DNA from: UMGS755 sp045602005
GTDB lineage: Bacteria; Bacillota; Clostridia; UBA1381; UBA9506
DNA length: 23,631 bases
Direction: 5' to 3'
Assembly (NCBI GenBank): GCA_045602005.1
Contig: JAZSAS010000040.1
Location: 1 to 23,631 of the forward strand
A model generated the notes under the pieces. It was not told the DNA's origin and searched no databases. It worked only from the letters and a program-made list of their open reading frames with translations. The translations under genes were made by a program, and so were the position numbers. Positions 1 to 5,942 of the stretch are shown one piece after another. Numbering within the stretch: position 1 is the first letter of the stretch; each line of letters starts with the position of its first letter.

Positions 1-1
1 A

Positions 2-646
2 AACATTGAAAAAAACAGTATTATTTACAGGGGCAATCGTAAATTTTCAACAATGTTAACTTCCGAAGATACACCAGCATATTGGGTCGAACTTGGTGCT
101 GGTGCGTGGGAAGTGTTTTCTTATAATTTAAAAGGACTCGAATCAGGAACTGTTGAAGCGGGAACGCTTATTTCATACGTTTTTGAAGATTCCTACTTTA
201 TTTATCAATTTTACATTGCGAAAACTCGTGGTGTGTATTATAGGGTTGGCAAAATCAACGATAACACTTGGATTGATGGCGGTGATACAGACACTCCATG
301 GACTTCAGAAACAACAAGTCCATGGGCGGGATTGCTTAACCATCGAGCATCACGCCTCTCCACGAACGTTAGTTCATATAGAGGTAGCGGTGGCCATGGT
401 GAAGCCTCTCCAAAGCAGTTGACTTTTTTATTTGAACCATCATTTGTTATTATTATGTGTGCATCAGATGTCATGTTTTTGCACAAGCATCAATCAGTGT
501 CATATTATTGCAATTTGACAGAAGGCACACAGGAAGCAAACATTGTCACATTTGATGGCAATACAGTGAGCTGGTACAGCGACGAAGGGGCAGCAGCACA
601 GGCAAACAGCAGTGGTGTGTATTATTTTTATATTGCATTTCATTAA
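2..646 (+). CDS. Phage tail/receptor-binding protein, C-terminal part (5' partial)
   Basis: The reading frame is open to the left edge of the window. The first ATG (53) has no ribosome binding site in front of it, so this is most likely the C-terminal ~214 residues of a longer gene. The end of the protein alternates aromatic and small residues (YRGSGGHG, then YYFYIAFH at the very end), a pattern often seen in C-terminal domains of phage tail-fibre or receptor-binding proteins. It is rich in Ser, Thr, Tyr and Gly, has no signal peptide and shows no clear membrane segment. It lies directly upstream of XkdX-, XhlA-, holin- and amidase-like genes, the usual place for a tail-tip protein. The role comes from this context; no enzymatic motif is visible. 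Confidence 0.6.
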   Translation, partial: NIEKNSIIYRGNRKFSTMLTSEDTPAYWVELGAGAWEVFSYNLKGLESGTVEAGTLISYVFEDSYFIYQFYIAKTRGVYYRVGKINDNTWIDGGDTDTPWTSETTSPWAGLLNHRASRLSTNVSSYRGSGGHGEASPKQLTFLFEPSFVIIMCASDVMFLHKHQSVSYYCNLTEGTQEANIVTFDGNTVSWYSDEGAAAQANSSGVYYFYIAFH

Positions 647-660
647 AAGGGGGTTAAAAT

Positions 661-954
661 ATGCGAATAATTAAGATTACCTCAAACAAATATGGTGGTC
701 ACGAAAATCAGGGCTGGGATGATGTTTTTTCACTTCCAAAAGACTATGCTGTTATTCCTGACAATATGGAAACAGAAAATTTTCCCTTTGGTGAAATCGA
801 AACAAAGGTGATTGATGGTGTTTTGACTGTTACAAAATGGATACCAGGAACAATCCCCGAAACACCTGAAGCAGAAAAACCAATCACACAGGCAGAACGG
901 CTTGCAGCACTTGAAGCTGCTGTTCTTGAAATGGCTTTAGGGGGTGCAGAATAA
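661..954 (+). CDS. Small phage protein of unknown function (97 aa)
   Basis: A small acidic protein starting 14 bases after the tail gene, with the purine-rich site AAAAGGGGG in front of its ATG. The N-terminal half looks globular (MRIIKITSNKYGG). The C-terminal 30 residues are Glu/Ala-rich and probably helical (QAERLAALEAAVLEMAL), like the short coiled coils seen in tail-chaperone or tail-accessory proteins next to XkdX genes. Its stop codon overlaps the next start by one base, which suggests translational coupling. I do not recognise a named family, and any function is inferred only from its place between the tail and lysis genes. Confidence 0.6.
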   Translation: MRIIKITSNKYGGHENQGWDDVFSLPKDYAVIPDNMETENFPFGEIETKVIDGVLTVTKWIPGTIPETPEAEKPITQAERLAALEAAVLEMALGGAE

Positions 955-1067
955 TGGTTGAATTTTTAGTTTTGCAAATCAAGATGGGGAAAATCACCAT
1001 TGATGATGTTCCTGAAAAATGGCTTGAAGCCGTGAAGGAAAAGCTGAACGGCAACAACACTGAATGA
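954..1067 (+). CDS. XkdX-like small phage protein (37 aa)
   Basis: A short frame that starts on the last base of the preceding stop codon (TAATG overlap). It encodes 37 residues containing KMGKITIDDVPEKW, close to the motif of the Phage_XkdX family (a helix, then GKIT, then an acidic helix). In PBSX-like phages these peptides lie between the tail genes and the XhlA/holin genes, as here. Their molecular role is unknown. The GGGGTGC site inside the upstream gene (940-946) can act as its ribosome binding site. I am fairly sure the frame is real because of its position, coupling and motif, and less sure of the family name. Confidence 0.6.
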   Translation: MVEFLVLQIKMGKITIDDVPEKWLEAVKEKLNGNNTE

Positions 1068-1083
1068 TGGGGGTGCAAACAAT

Positions 1084-1377
1084 ATGGATTTAGAGCATGA
1101 AAAAAGATTGACCGAAGTGGAAAGCCGTTCAAAATCTAATATGCACCGCCTTGATGAAGTGGAAAAAAGGCAAGATGATCTTGATGAATTGGTCAGCACA
1201 GTCAAGGTCTTGGCAATCAAAGAGCAAAATGTTGAAAATGATGTCAAAGAAATCAAAAGTGATGTGAAAACCTTGACCAATAAACCGGGGCAAAGATGGG
1301 ATGGTCTTGTTGATAAGATTTTCCTGACGATTGCAGCTGCCATTGTCGGTTTTTTCTTGTCAAAAATCGGTCTTTAA
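1084..1377 (+). CDS. XhlA-like phage protein (coiled coil plus one membrane helix)
   Basis: This 97-residue protein has a long, highly charged helical region with heptad-like spacing (about residues 1-68). A single C-terminal membrane helix follows (about 78-94, rich in Ile, Ala, Val and Phe), ending in SKIGL. This is the architecture of the haemolysin XhlA family of PBSX-type phages, which works at the membrane with a holin and an amidase during lysis. It starts 16 bases after the XkdX-like gene with GGGGGTG as its ribosome binding site. Its place immediately before two small membrane proteins and an amidase supports a part in the lysis cassette. Confidence 0.7.
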   Translation: MDLEHEKRLTEVESRSKSNMHRLDEVEKRQDDLDELVSTVKVLAIKEQNVENDVKEIKSDVKTLTNKPGQRWDGLVDKIFLTIAAAIVGFFLSKIGL

Positions 1378-1392
1378 GGGGTTGAACAACAC

Positions 1393-1671
1393 ATGAAAAA
1401 ATGTGAGTTTTCAAAAATGCTTTTAATTGTGGACTACCTTGTTTTGGTAGTCCTTTTTGTATGCACAATTATTTTCCCGGCTGTTGATTTTGTTTCAATT
1501 ATTGTTGCTTGGATTGCACAGCTTGGAATTTCTTCTGCTGCTTACTATTGGAAAGCTAAAAATGAAAATCGGTCAAAAGTGCCTTTGAAGGTGATTGAAA
1601 GTTTACCACCTGAAATGCGTGAGCAAATTGACCTTACACAAGTGATAACAAGCATTATTCAATCAGATTAA
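1393..1671 (+). CDS. Small phage membrane protein, holin type (92 aa)
   Basis: Two hydrophobic segments are visible (about residues 9-31 and 33-51), separated by a short turn. A hydrophilic tail of about 40 residues follows and contains SLPPEMREQIDLTQV. It begins 15 bases after the XhlA-like gene; the site in front of its ATG (AAGGGG) is modest. Size, topology and place between XhlA and the second holin-like gene suggest a holin, antiholin or other lysis accessory. The sequence alone cannot separate these. No enzymatic motif is seen. Confidence 0.6.
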   Translation: MKKCEFSKMLLIVDYLVLVVLFVCTIIFPAVDFVSIIVAWIAQLGISSAAYYWKAKNENRSKVPLKVIESLPPEMREQIDLTQVITSIIQSD

Positions 1672-1690
1672 AAGGAAGGATGAACAAATT

Positions 1691-2011
1691 ATGACTGTTG
1701 AAATTTTTTTGGTGTTGCTGACTGTTTTTGCAACTGTCACCAGCCTTGTTACAGAAGCGGTGAAAAAGGTGCTTGATTCTGCAAAAGTGACCTATGCTTC
1801 AAATATTCTTGTTTTGTGTTCTGCTGCCGTTGTCGGTGGCTTTGGCACAACTGCATTTTATCTTCTGACTGGTCAGGCTTTTGGAAGTGTTGAAGTTGTC
1901 TGCATTTTTCTGATGATTTGTGCGAATTGGCTTGGTTCAATGATTGGATATGACAAAACAAAACAGGCAATCACACAGATCATGGCACAATTTAAAAAGG
2001 GGAGTGCATGA
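1691..2011 (+). CDS. Phage holin-like membrane protein (106 aa)
   Basis: A 106-residue membrane protein with three hydrophobic segments: an N-terminal one at about 3-20, one at about 36-58 and one at about 68-86. The tail is short and basic (MAQFKKGSA). A small, multi-span membrane protein with a charged C-terminus immediately upstream of an endolysin is typical of phage holins, which form membrane lesions that release or activate the amidase. AAGGAAGGA precedes its ATG. Its last codon overlaps a possible start of the amidase gene (ATGA at 2008-2011). The holin assignment follows from topology and context. Confidence 0.65.
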   Translation: MTVEIFLVLLTVFATVTSLVTEAVKKVLDSAKVTYASNILVLCSAAVVGGFGTTAFYLLTGQAFGSVEVVCIFLMICANWLGSMIGYDKTKQAITQIMAQFKKGSA

Positions 2012-2013
2012 AA

Positions 2014-2913
2014 ATGGCTTATGAGTTCAAAACCAATATAGCAAATAAGGCGAATTTTGGGGCAAATAGACCAGTTTCAAAAATCAAGTACATTGTTGTT
2101 CACTACACCGGGAATGATGGTGATACAGACGAAAACAACGGCAAATATTTTGCCAACAACATTGTGAAGGCATCAGCACATTATTTTGTTGATGATGATT
2201 CTGTCACACAATCTGTGCCAGATGATTTTGTTGCATGGTCTGTTGGTGGTAAAAAATACACCGATTGTGACAAAACAGGCGGTGGAAAATATCACGGCAA
2301 ATGCACCAACACAAACAGCATCAGTATTGAATTGTGTGATGATGTCAGAAATGGTGTTGTATATCCTTCAGAAAAAACCATTGAAAATGCCCTTGCATTT
2401 ACAAAAACATTGATGAAGAAATACGGCATCAAAAAAGAAAATGTCATCCGTCATTTTGATGTTGTTGGAAAGCCTTGCCCGGCTTATTGGTGCGGTACGG
2501 CTGAAAAAGATGCAAAATGGCTGTCAGAGTTTTGGGACAAACTTGATGGTGTTTCTTCTGTCGCAAATAAACCAGCCACAACAGCTGCAAAACCTTCTGG
2601 CGGTTATAGTCTGACAGACTTTATCAAAGAGGTTCAGCAACTAACAGGGGCAAAGGTTGACGGAATTGCCGGATCAGAAACATTGTCAAAGACAATTACT
2701 GTTTCAGCTACAATCAACAGAAAGCATGAAGTTGTGAAACCTATTCAGAAGCGGTTGAATGCTTTGGGTTTTAATTGTGGCACTGTTGATGGCATTGCCG
2801 GGGCAAAATTCACAAATGCGGTCAAGGCATTCCAGAAAGCAAATATGTGTGTTGCTGATGGGGAAGTCACTGCAAGGAACAGAACATGGAAGAAACTTTT
2901 GGAGATGGTATAA
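2014..2913 (+). CDS. Phage endolysin: N-acetylmuramoyl-L-alanine amidase with peptidoglycan-binding domain
   Basis: This zinc amidase cleaves the bond between muramic acid and the stem peptide to lyse the host. The N-terminal Amidase_2 domain (about residues 20-165) shows the expected zinc ligands: His30 in VVHYTG, His147 in RHFDV and Cys155 in KPCPAYW. Glu106 in SIELCDD is also conserved. After an Ala/Thr/Pro linker (about 178-188), the C-terminus has a binding module with two VDGIAG motifs (KVDGIAGSET and GTVDGIAGAKFTNAVKAFQ), a known arrangement in clostridial phage endolysins. I chose the ATG at 2014 because GGGGAG (1999-2004) lies 9 bases from it. The upstream in-frame ATG at 2008 is only 3 bases from that site, but it would give an ATGA overlap with the holin gene. 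It is the last gene of the lysis cassette. Confidence 0.9.
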   Translation: MAYEFKTNIANKANFGANRPVSKIKYIVVHYTGNDGDTDENNGKYFANNIVKASAHYFVDDDSVTQSVPDDFVAWSVGGKKYTDCDKTGGGKYHGKCTNTNSISIELCDDVRNGVVYPSEKTIENALAFTKTLMKKYGIKKENVIRHFDVVGKPCPAYWCGTAEKDAKWLSEFWDKLDGVSSVANKPATTAAKPSGGYSLTDFIKEVQQLTGAKVDGIAGSETLSKTITVSATINRKHEVVKPIQKRLNALGFNCGTVDGIAGAKFTNAVKAFQKANMCVADGEVTARNRTWKKLLEMV

Positions 2914-3007
2914 GAAGTCCAAAAAGGCACATTTCAGCGGTTTTGTTCTTTGAGCATATCCTTTGTTGGTCAAAGGTAAAAAGAACAAAATACCAAACGA
3001 AAACAAA

Positions 3008-3045
3008 AGGGAACCAGGCTTGTTTGCTTGATTCCCTCTTTTTTA
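3008..3045 (+). terminator. Rho-independent terminator after the phage lysis cassette
   Basis: AGGGAA (3008-3013) pairs with TTCCCT (3032-3037). An inner stem CAGGC/GCTTG sits one mismatch further in, around a six-base loop. The run CTTTTTTATT follows at once. It lies 95 bases after the amidase stop and closes the late phage transcript before the maf/mreB region. Confidence 0.8.
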
Positions 3046-3214
3046 TTGTTTTTTATTACATACTTATAATATCCGACAACAAACATTGAAGGTGTACTGC
3101 TAATCATTTGCGACAAAAATGCATATTTGCTTGATTTTACTTAATTATTTGCTTGTATCTATTTGTGAAAAGGTTTGAAAATGGCTTGGTTATGCGGTTT
3201 TTTTACTTACTGAC

Positions 3215-3246
3215 AATTTTCTGATAATTATAATTGACTGAAAATT
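3215..3246. repeat. AT-rich inverted repeat near the prophage junction
   Basis: AATTTTC (3215-3221) and GAAAATT (3240-3246) are perfect inverted arms. The perfect palindrome AATTATAATT (3226-3235) sits between them. The element lies just upstream of the 3258-3286 promoter and about 100 bases from the maf junction. It could be an operator or an arm-type integrase or excisionase site. In such AT-rich DNA it could also have arisen by chance. Confidence 0.35.
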
Positions 3247-3257
3247 AAGAAAACATA

Positions 3258-3286
3258 TTGATTTTCTCTTGAAAAACAAGTATAAT
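3258..3286 (+). promoter_or_regulatory. Sigma-A-type promoter reading into the maf remnant and mreB
   Basis: TTGATT (3258-3263) and a perfect TATAAT (3281-3286) are separated by exactly 17 bases, in strongly AT-rich DNA. Transcription would start near 3293 and run through the maf remnant into mreB. No terminator is visible between it and mreB. It lies on the phage side of the apparent junction. Confidence 0.65.
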
Positions 3287-3339
3287 TATATATGCTTTTC
3301 ATGAACCTAATTAAAACAGGGGTTTTGTATTCCGTATAG

Positions 3340-3362
3340 GGAAAGCAGATAAAGCAGGGGCT
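3340..3362. other. Probable prophage/host junction (attR region) inside maf
   Basis: Maf-like coding sequence becomes recognisable at the codons for DKAGAYG (from 3348). Just upstream, the residues FRIGKA do not match the (E/K)EPMD sequence expected there in Maf. A stop codon in the same frame lies at 3312. The crossover core probably overlaps GCAGATAAAGCAGGGG (3345-3360). The partner site attL is outside the window, so the core length cannot be set. Confidence 0.5.
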
Positions 3363-3503
3363 TACGGCATTCAGGGTTTGGGCGGCTTATTTATTGAGAA
3401 AATTGAAGGCGATTATTATAATGTAGTTGGTTTGCCTCTGGCAAGATTGGGCAAACTGCTGCAGGAGGAATTTGAAATTGAATTGATTTGGGAGGTAAAA
3501 TAA
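3345..3503 (+). pseudogene. maf: maf remnant: C-terminal ~52 residues of Maf nucleotide pyrophosphatase
   Basis: The frame ending at the stop 3501-3503 reads DKAGAYGIQGLGGLF, then KIEGDYYNVVGLPLARL, and ends in LIWEVK. This closely matches the C-terminus of Maf (B. subtilis has DKAGAYGIQGRGALF and KIDGDYYSVMGLPI). Maf is a nucleoside triphosphate pyrophosphatase of about 190 residues linked to septum formation and commonly encoded just upstream of mreB. Here roughly the first 140 residues are missing: the frame meets a stop at 3312 and has no start codon with a ribosome binding site. The remnant ends three bases before the mreB ATG. The prophage lying to its left is the likely cause. Whether maf is still functional depends on the other prophage end, which could carry a replacement 3' part. 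Confidence 0.8.
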
Positions 3504-3506
3504 GAC

Positions 3507-4532
3507 ATGTCACTGGCAAAAGATATTGGAATTGATTTGGGAACAGCCAACACGCTGGTCTACTTAAAGGGAAAGGGAATTATTCTTCGTGAACCCTCTG
3601 TGGTTGCAGTGAATAAGGCAGAAGGAAAGGTTTTAAAGGTTGGTAGTGAGGCTAAGGAAATGATAGGCAGAACGCCGGGTAACGTTGTAGCAATCCGCCC
3701 CTTAAAAGACGGAGTTATTGCTGATTTTGACAGCACCCAGGCCATGATGAAATATTTTATCAAAAAAGCACATCCGTCAACACTGGTTAAGCCCAGAGTG
3801 GTAGTTTGCATTCCTTTCGGGGTAACTGAAGTGGAGCGCCGTGCTGTTGAAGAGTCGGTTTTATCTGCCGGCGGCAAGAGTGCTTATTTGATTGAAGAGC
3901 CTATGGCAGCGGCCATTGGTGCAGGTCTGCCTGTTTCTGAGCCAACCGGCAGCATGGTGGTTGACATTGGCGGTGGCACCAGTGAAGTGGCAGTTATCTC
4001 TTATGGCGGTATTGTTTCCAGCCAGTCTCTTCGGATTGCCGGTGATGAGCTGGATGATGATATTGTTAATTACATTAAAAAAGAATATAATTTGATGATT
4101 GGTGAACGGACAGCAGAAGAGATTAAGTTCACCATTGGTTCGGCTTATGAATATGAGGGAGAGGGCACAATGGAGGTTAAGGGACGTGATCTTATTTCCG
4201 GTTTGCCCCGTGTGATTACCCTGAGCAGCAAGGAAATTAGGGGTGCTATGTCTGAGTCGATTTTTGCCATTGTGGAGGCCATTAAAAACACACTGGAAAA
4301 GACTCCGCCGGAACTGGCTGCAGACGTTATGAACCGTGGCATTGTTTTAACCGGCGGTGGTGCTTTGATTCGTGGATTAGACCGTTTGATTACAGAAGAA
4401 ACAGGCATTCCCACTCTGCCGGCAGACAACGCTTTAGATTGTGTGGCATTGGGAACAGGCCTTGCACTGTCTGCACTGGAGAAGGCAGGACAGGGCATTT
4501 TAAGCCCCAGAGCTAAAAAATGGCGGTCATAA
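3507..4532 (+). CDS. mreB: Rod-shape determining protein MreB
   Basis: An actin-like ATPase that polymerises on the inner face of the membrane and guides lateral-wall peptidoglycan synthesis with MreC, MreD, RodA and PBP2. The actin-fold signatures are all present: phosphate-1 loop GIDLGTANT near residues 8-16, phosphate-2 loop VVDIGGGTSEVAV near 150, and adenosine-site VLTGGGALIRGLD near 277. The 341 residues are normal for MreB. The basic C-terminus (SPRAKKWRS) and the MSLAKDIGIDLGT start fit the family. GGGAGG (3490-3495) lies 11 bases upstream of the ATG and overlaps the end of the maf remnant. It opens the mreBCD-PBP2-minCDE-mgsA operon, and the nearest promoter seen is at 3258-3286. Confidence 0.97.
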   Translation: MSLAKDIGIDLGTANTLVYLKGKGIILREPSVVAVNKAEGKVLKVGSEAKEMIGRTPGNVVAIRPLKDGVIADFDSTQAMMKYFIKKAHPSTLVKPRVVVCIPFGVTEVERRAVEESVLSAGGKSAYLIEEPMAAAIGAGLPVSEPTGSMVVDIGGGTSEVAVISYGGIVSSQSLRIAGDELDDDIVNYIKKEYNLMIGERTAEEIKFTIGSAYEYEGEGTMEVKGRDLISGLPRVITLSSKEIRGAMSESIFAIVEAIKNTLEKTPPELAADVMNRGIVLTGGGALIRGLDRLITEETGIPTLPADNALDCVALGTGLALSALEKAGQGILSPRAKKWRS

Positions 4533-4566
4533 TGAATTAAACCTGTGAAAGAAAGGAGGGCAGAAG

Positions 4567-5409
4567 ATGGAAAAAAACAATAAGAAATTGCATATTGTTA
4601 TGTTGGTGGTGGTTGCAGTGATTCTCATTATTATGGGTGTTTCTTTTGCGGCTGTTTCACAGGGTTCCTCATCTGCCTCCGGACATATCGCAGGAACGGT
4701 TTTAAGACCCGTGCAGAATTTCTTTTCGTATATTGGAAACGGTGTAGGCGGCTTTTTTGGTTTCGTGTCTGACATGAAGGATTTTCAGCAGGAGAATCTG
4801 GAGCTGAAGGACCAGGTTGAGGCACTGTCTGCCCAGGTGCGGGAGATGGAGTCTTATCGTCATGAAAATGAACGCTTGCGTCAAATGCTGGATTTTAAGG
4901 CGAAAGAAAGCGGACGCGACATGGTTGGTTGCGAAGTGATAGCCAAGGATTCCGGCAACTGGTTTTATTCCTTTATCATTGATAAGGGCGAAAATGATGA
5001 CATTGCGATAAACGATGCGGTTGTTTCCGGCTATGGTCTTGTGGGTCGTGTCACCGAAGTGAGTTCCTCTTGGTCTAAGGTGCTAACGATTATTGACACA
5101 GACAGTTCCGTGGGGGCTTTAATCAACCGCACACAGGATTTTGCTATTGTGGATGGTGATTTGGCTCTGGGTGATAAGGGGCAGTGTAAGCTGAATTATG
5201 TTAATAAAGATACCAGCCTGGTGCTGGGAGATGCTGTTGTCACCTCCGGTTTAGGCGGAGTTTACCCTGAGGGCCTGTTAATTGGAACCGTATCGGAAAT
5301 TAAGAGTGATGCGATGGGTTATTCCCAGTATGCAGTGATAGATACGGCAGTTGATTTTGAAAGAATCCGGGAAGTTATGGTAATCCGGAGTAGCGGGGAG
5401 CAACCATGA
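4567..5409 (+). CDS. mreC: Rod-shape determining protein MreC
   Basis: A bitopic membrane protein whose external part links MreB filaments to the class B PBP. It has an N-terminal membrane helix (about residues 9-28). A coiled coil follows (about 65-115, rich in Glu, Leu and Gln, with DFQQENLELKDQVEALSAQ). The C-terminal beta-barrel region contains GYGLVGRVTEV and TSGLGGVYPEGLLIG, both typical of MreC. Length (280 aa) is normal. AAAGGAGGG precedes its ATG, 34 bases after mreB. Its last codon overlaps mreD by four bases (ATGA), indicating translational coupling. Confidence 0.95.
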   Translation: MEKNNKKLHIVMLVVVAVILIIMGVSFAAVSQGSSSASGHIAGTVLRPVQNFFSYIGNGVGGFFGFVSDMKDFQQENLELKDQVEALSAQVREMESYRHENERLRQMLDFKAKESGRDMVGCEVIAKDSGNWFYSFIIDKGENDDIAINDAVVSGYGLVGRVTEVSSSWSKVLTIIDTDSSVGALINRTQDFAIVDGDLALGDKGQCKLNYVNKDTSLVLGDAVVTSGLGGVYPEGLLIGTVSEIKSDAMGYSQYAVIDTAVDFERIREVMVIRSSGEQP

Positions 5410-5921
5410 ACCAGATGCATTATAACGGCACACCTGTTGTCAGATATGTGCTCACAGCTATTTTAATATTGCTTTTAACAGTGCTTCAAACCACGGTTCT
5501 TTGGGGCATTGAGCTGTTTCATGTTATTCCCAATCTGCTTTTGATTATGGTCGTTAGTTACGGCTTTTTGCACGGCGACTATAGTGCACTGGCAGTTGGG
5601 GTTGTTTGCGGCATGCTGCTGGATATCACAGCAGGCAGAGCGATTGGCATGAACACGCTTTTGTGCGCACTTGTTGCTTATTTTTGCATACGCATCAGCG
5701 GAAATTTATTTAATAACAATGCCTTTGTAACCATGGTGTTTGTGCTTTGCTTTACGATTCCCTACGAGTTTTTTATTTATCTATTTTATTTTGTCATATG
5801 GGGCAAGGGAGATTTTGGGTATGCACTTTTTTGCAAAATTCTCCCCAGTGCTTTGTATAATTTTGTGTTTACACTGGTTTTGTACCCGATTATCAGACGT
5901 GTGTCAAAACTGACGATTTAA
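5406..5921 (+). CDS. mreD: Rod-shape determining protein MreD
   Basis: A polytopic membrane protein with about five hydrophobic spans across its 171 residues. It has the usual MreD opening, a short polar N-terminus and a first helix rich in Leu, Ile and Thr, followed by the characteristic GYGFLHGD-like segment (here VSYGFLHGDYSALAVGV). MreD partners MreC in the elongasome. It overlaps mreC by four bases, and GGGGAGCAACC inside mreC serves as its ribosome binding site. The position between mreC and PBP2 supports the call. Confidence 0.93.
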   Translation: MNQMHYNGTPVVRYVLTAILILLLTVLQTTVLWGIELFHVIPNLLLIMVVSYGFLHGDYSALAVGVVCGMLLDITAGRAIGMNTLLCALVAYFCIRISGNLFNNNAFVTMVFVLCFTIPYEFFIYLFYFVIWGKGDFGYALFCKILPSALYNFVFTLVLYPIIRRVSKLTI

Positions 5922-5942
5922 CACAAAAAGGAGGCGCAGGGC

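Larger units (their letters stand above)
2914..3344. other. AT-rich non-coding right end of the prophage
   Basis: No convincing gene lies in these 431 bases. Short frames here lack a ribosome binding site and any family resemblance. The tract holds the phage terminator (3008-3045), an AT-rich inverted repeat (3215-3246) and a sigma-A-like promoter (3258-3286). It ends where Maf-coding sequence begins. No integrase gene or tRNA is present, so an integrase, if there is one, must be at the other end of the prophage outside the window. Confidence 0.65.

Noticed and set aside
153..422. Frames inside the phage tail gene on both strands (153-422 +, 238-486 -)
   Set aside because: They overlap the tail gene fully, have no ribosome binding site and show no family resemblance.
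966..1343. 125-residue frame on the - strand opposite the XhlA-like gene
   Set aside because: Ser/Leu/Phe-rich shadow of the coiled-coil gene; no ribosome binding site, and it runs against the operon.
2886..3089. Frame overlapping the amidase end and the terminator
   Set aside because: It crosses a rho-independent terminator, lacks a ribosome binding site and encodes low-complexity hydrophobic sequence.
2914..3344. tRNA gene or CRISPR repeats at the prophage end
   Set aside because: No cloverleaf-like arms or regularly spaced direct repeats can be seen; the junction lies in a protein gene instead.
3560..3877. Antisense frame in mreB (and 4145-4498 -)
   Set aside because: Shadows of the conserved mreB gene, with codon-derived Ser/Pro/Thr bias.
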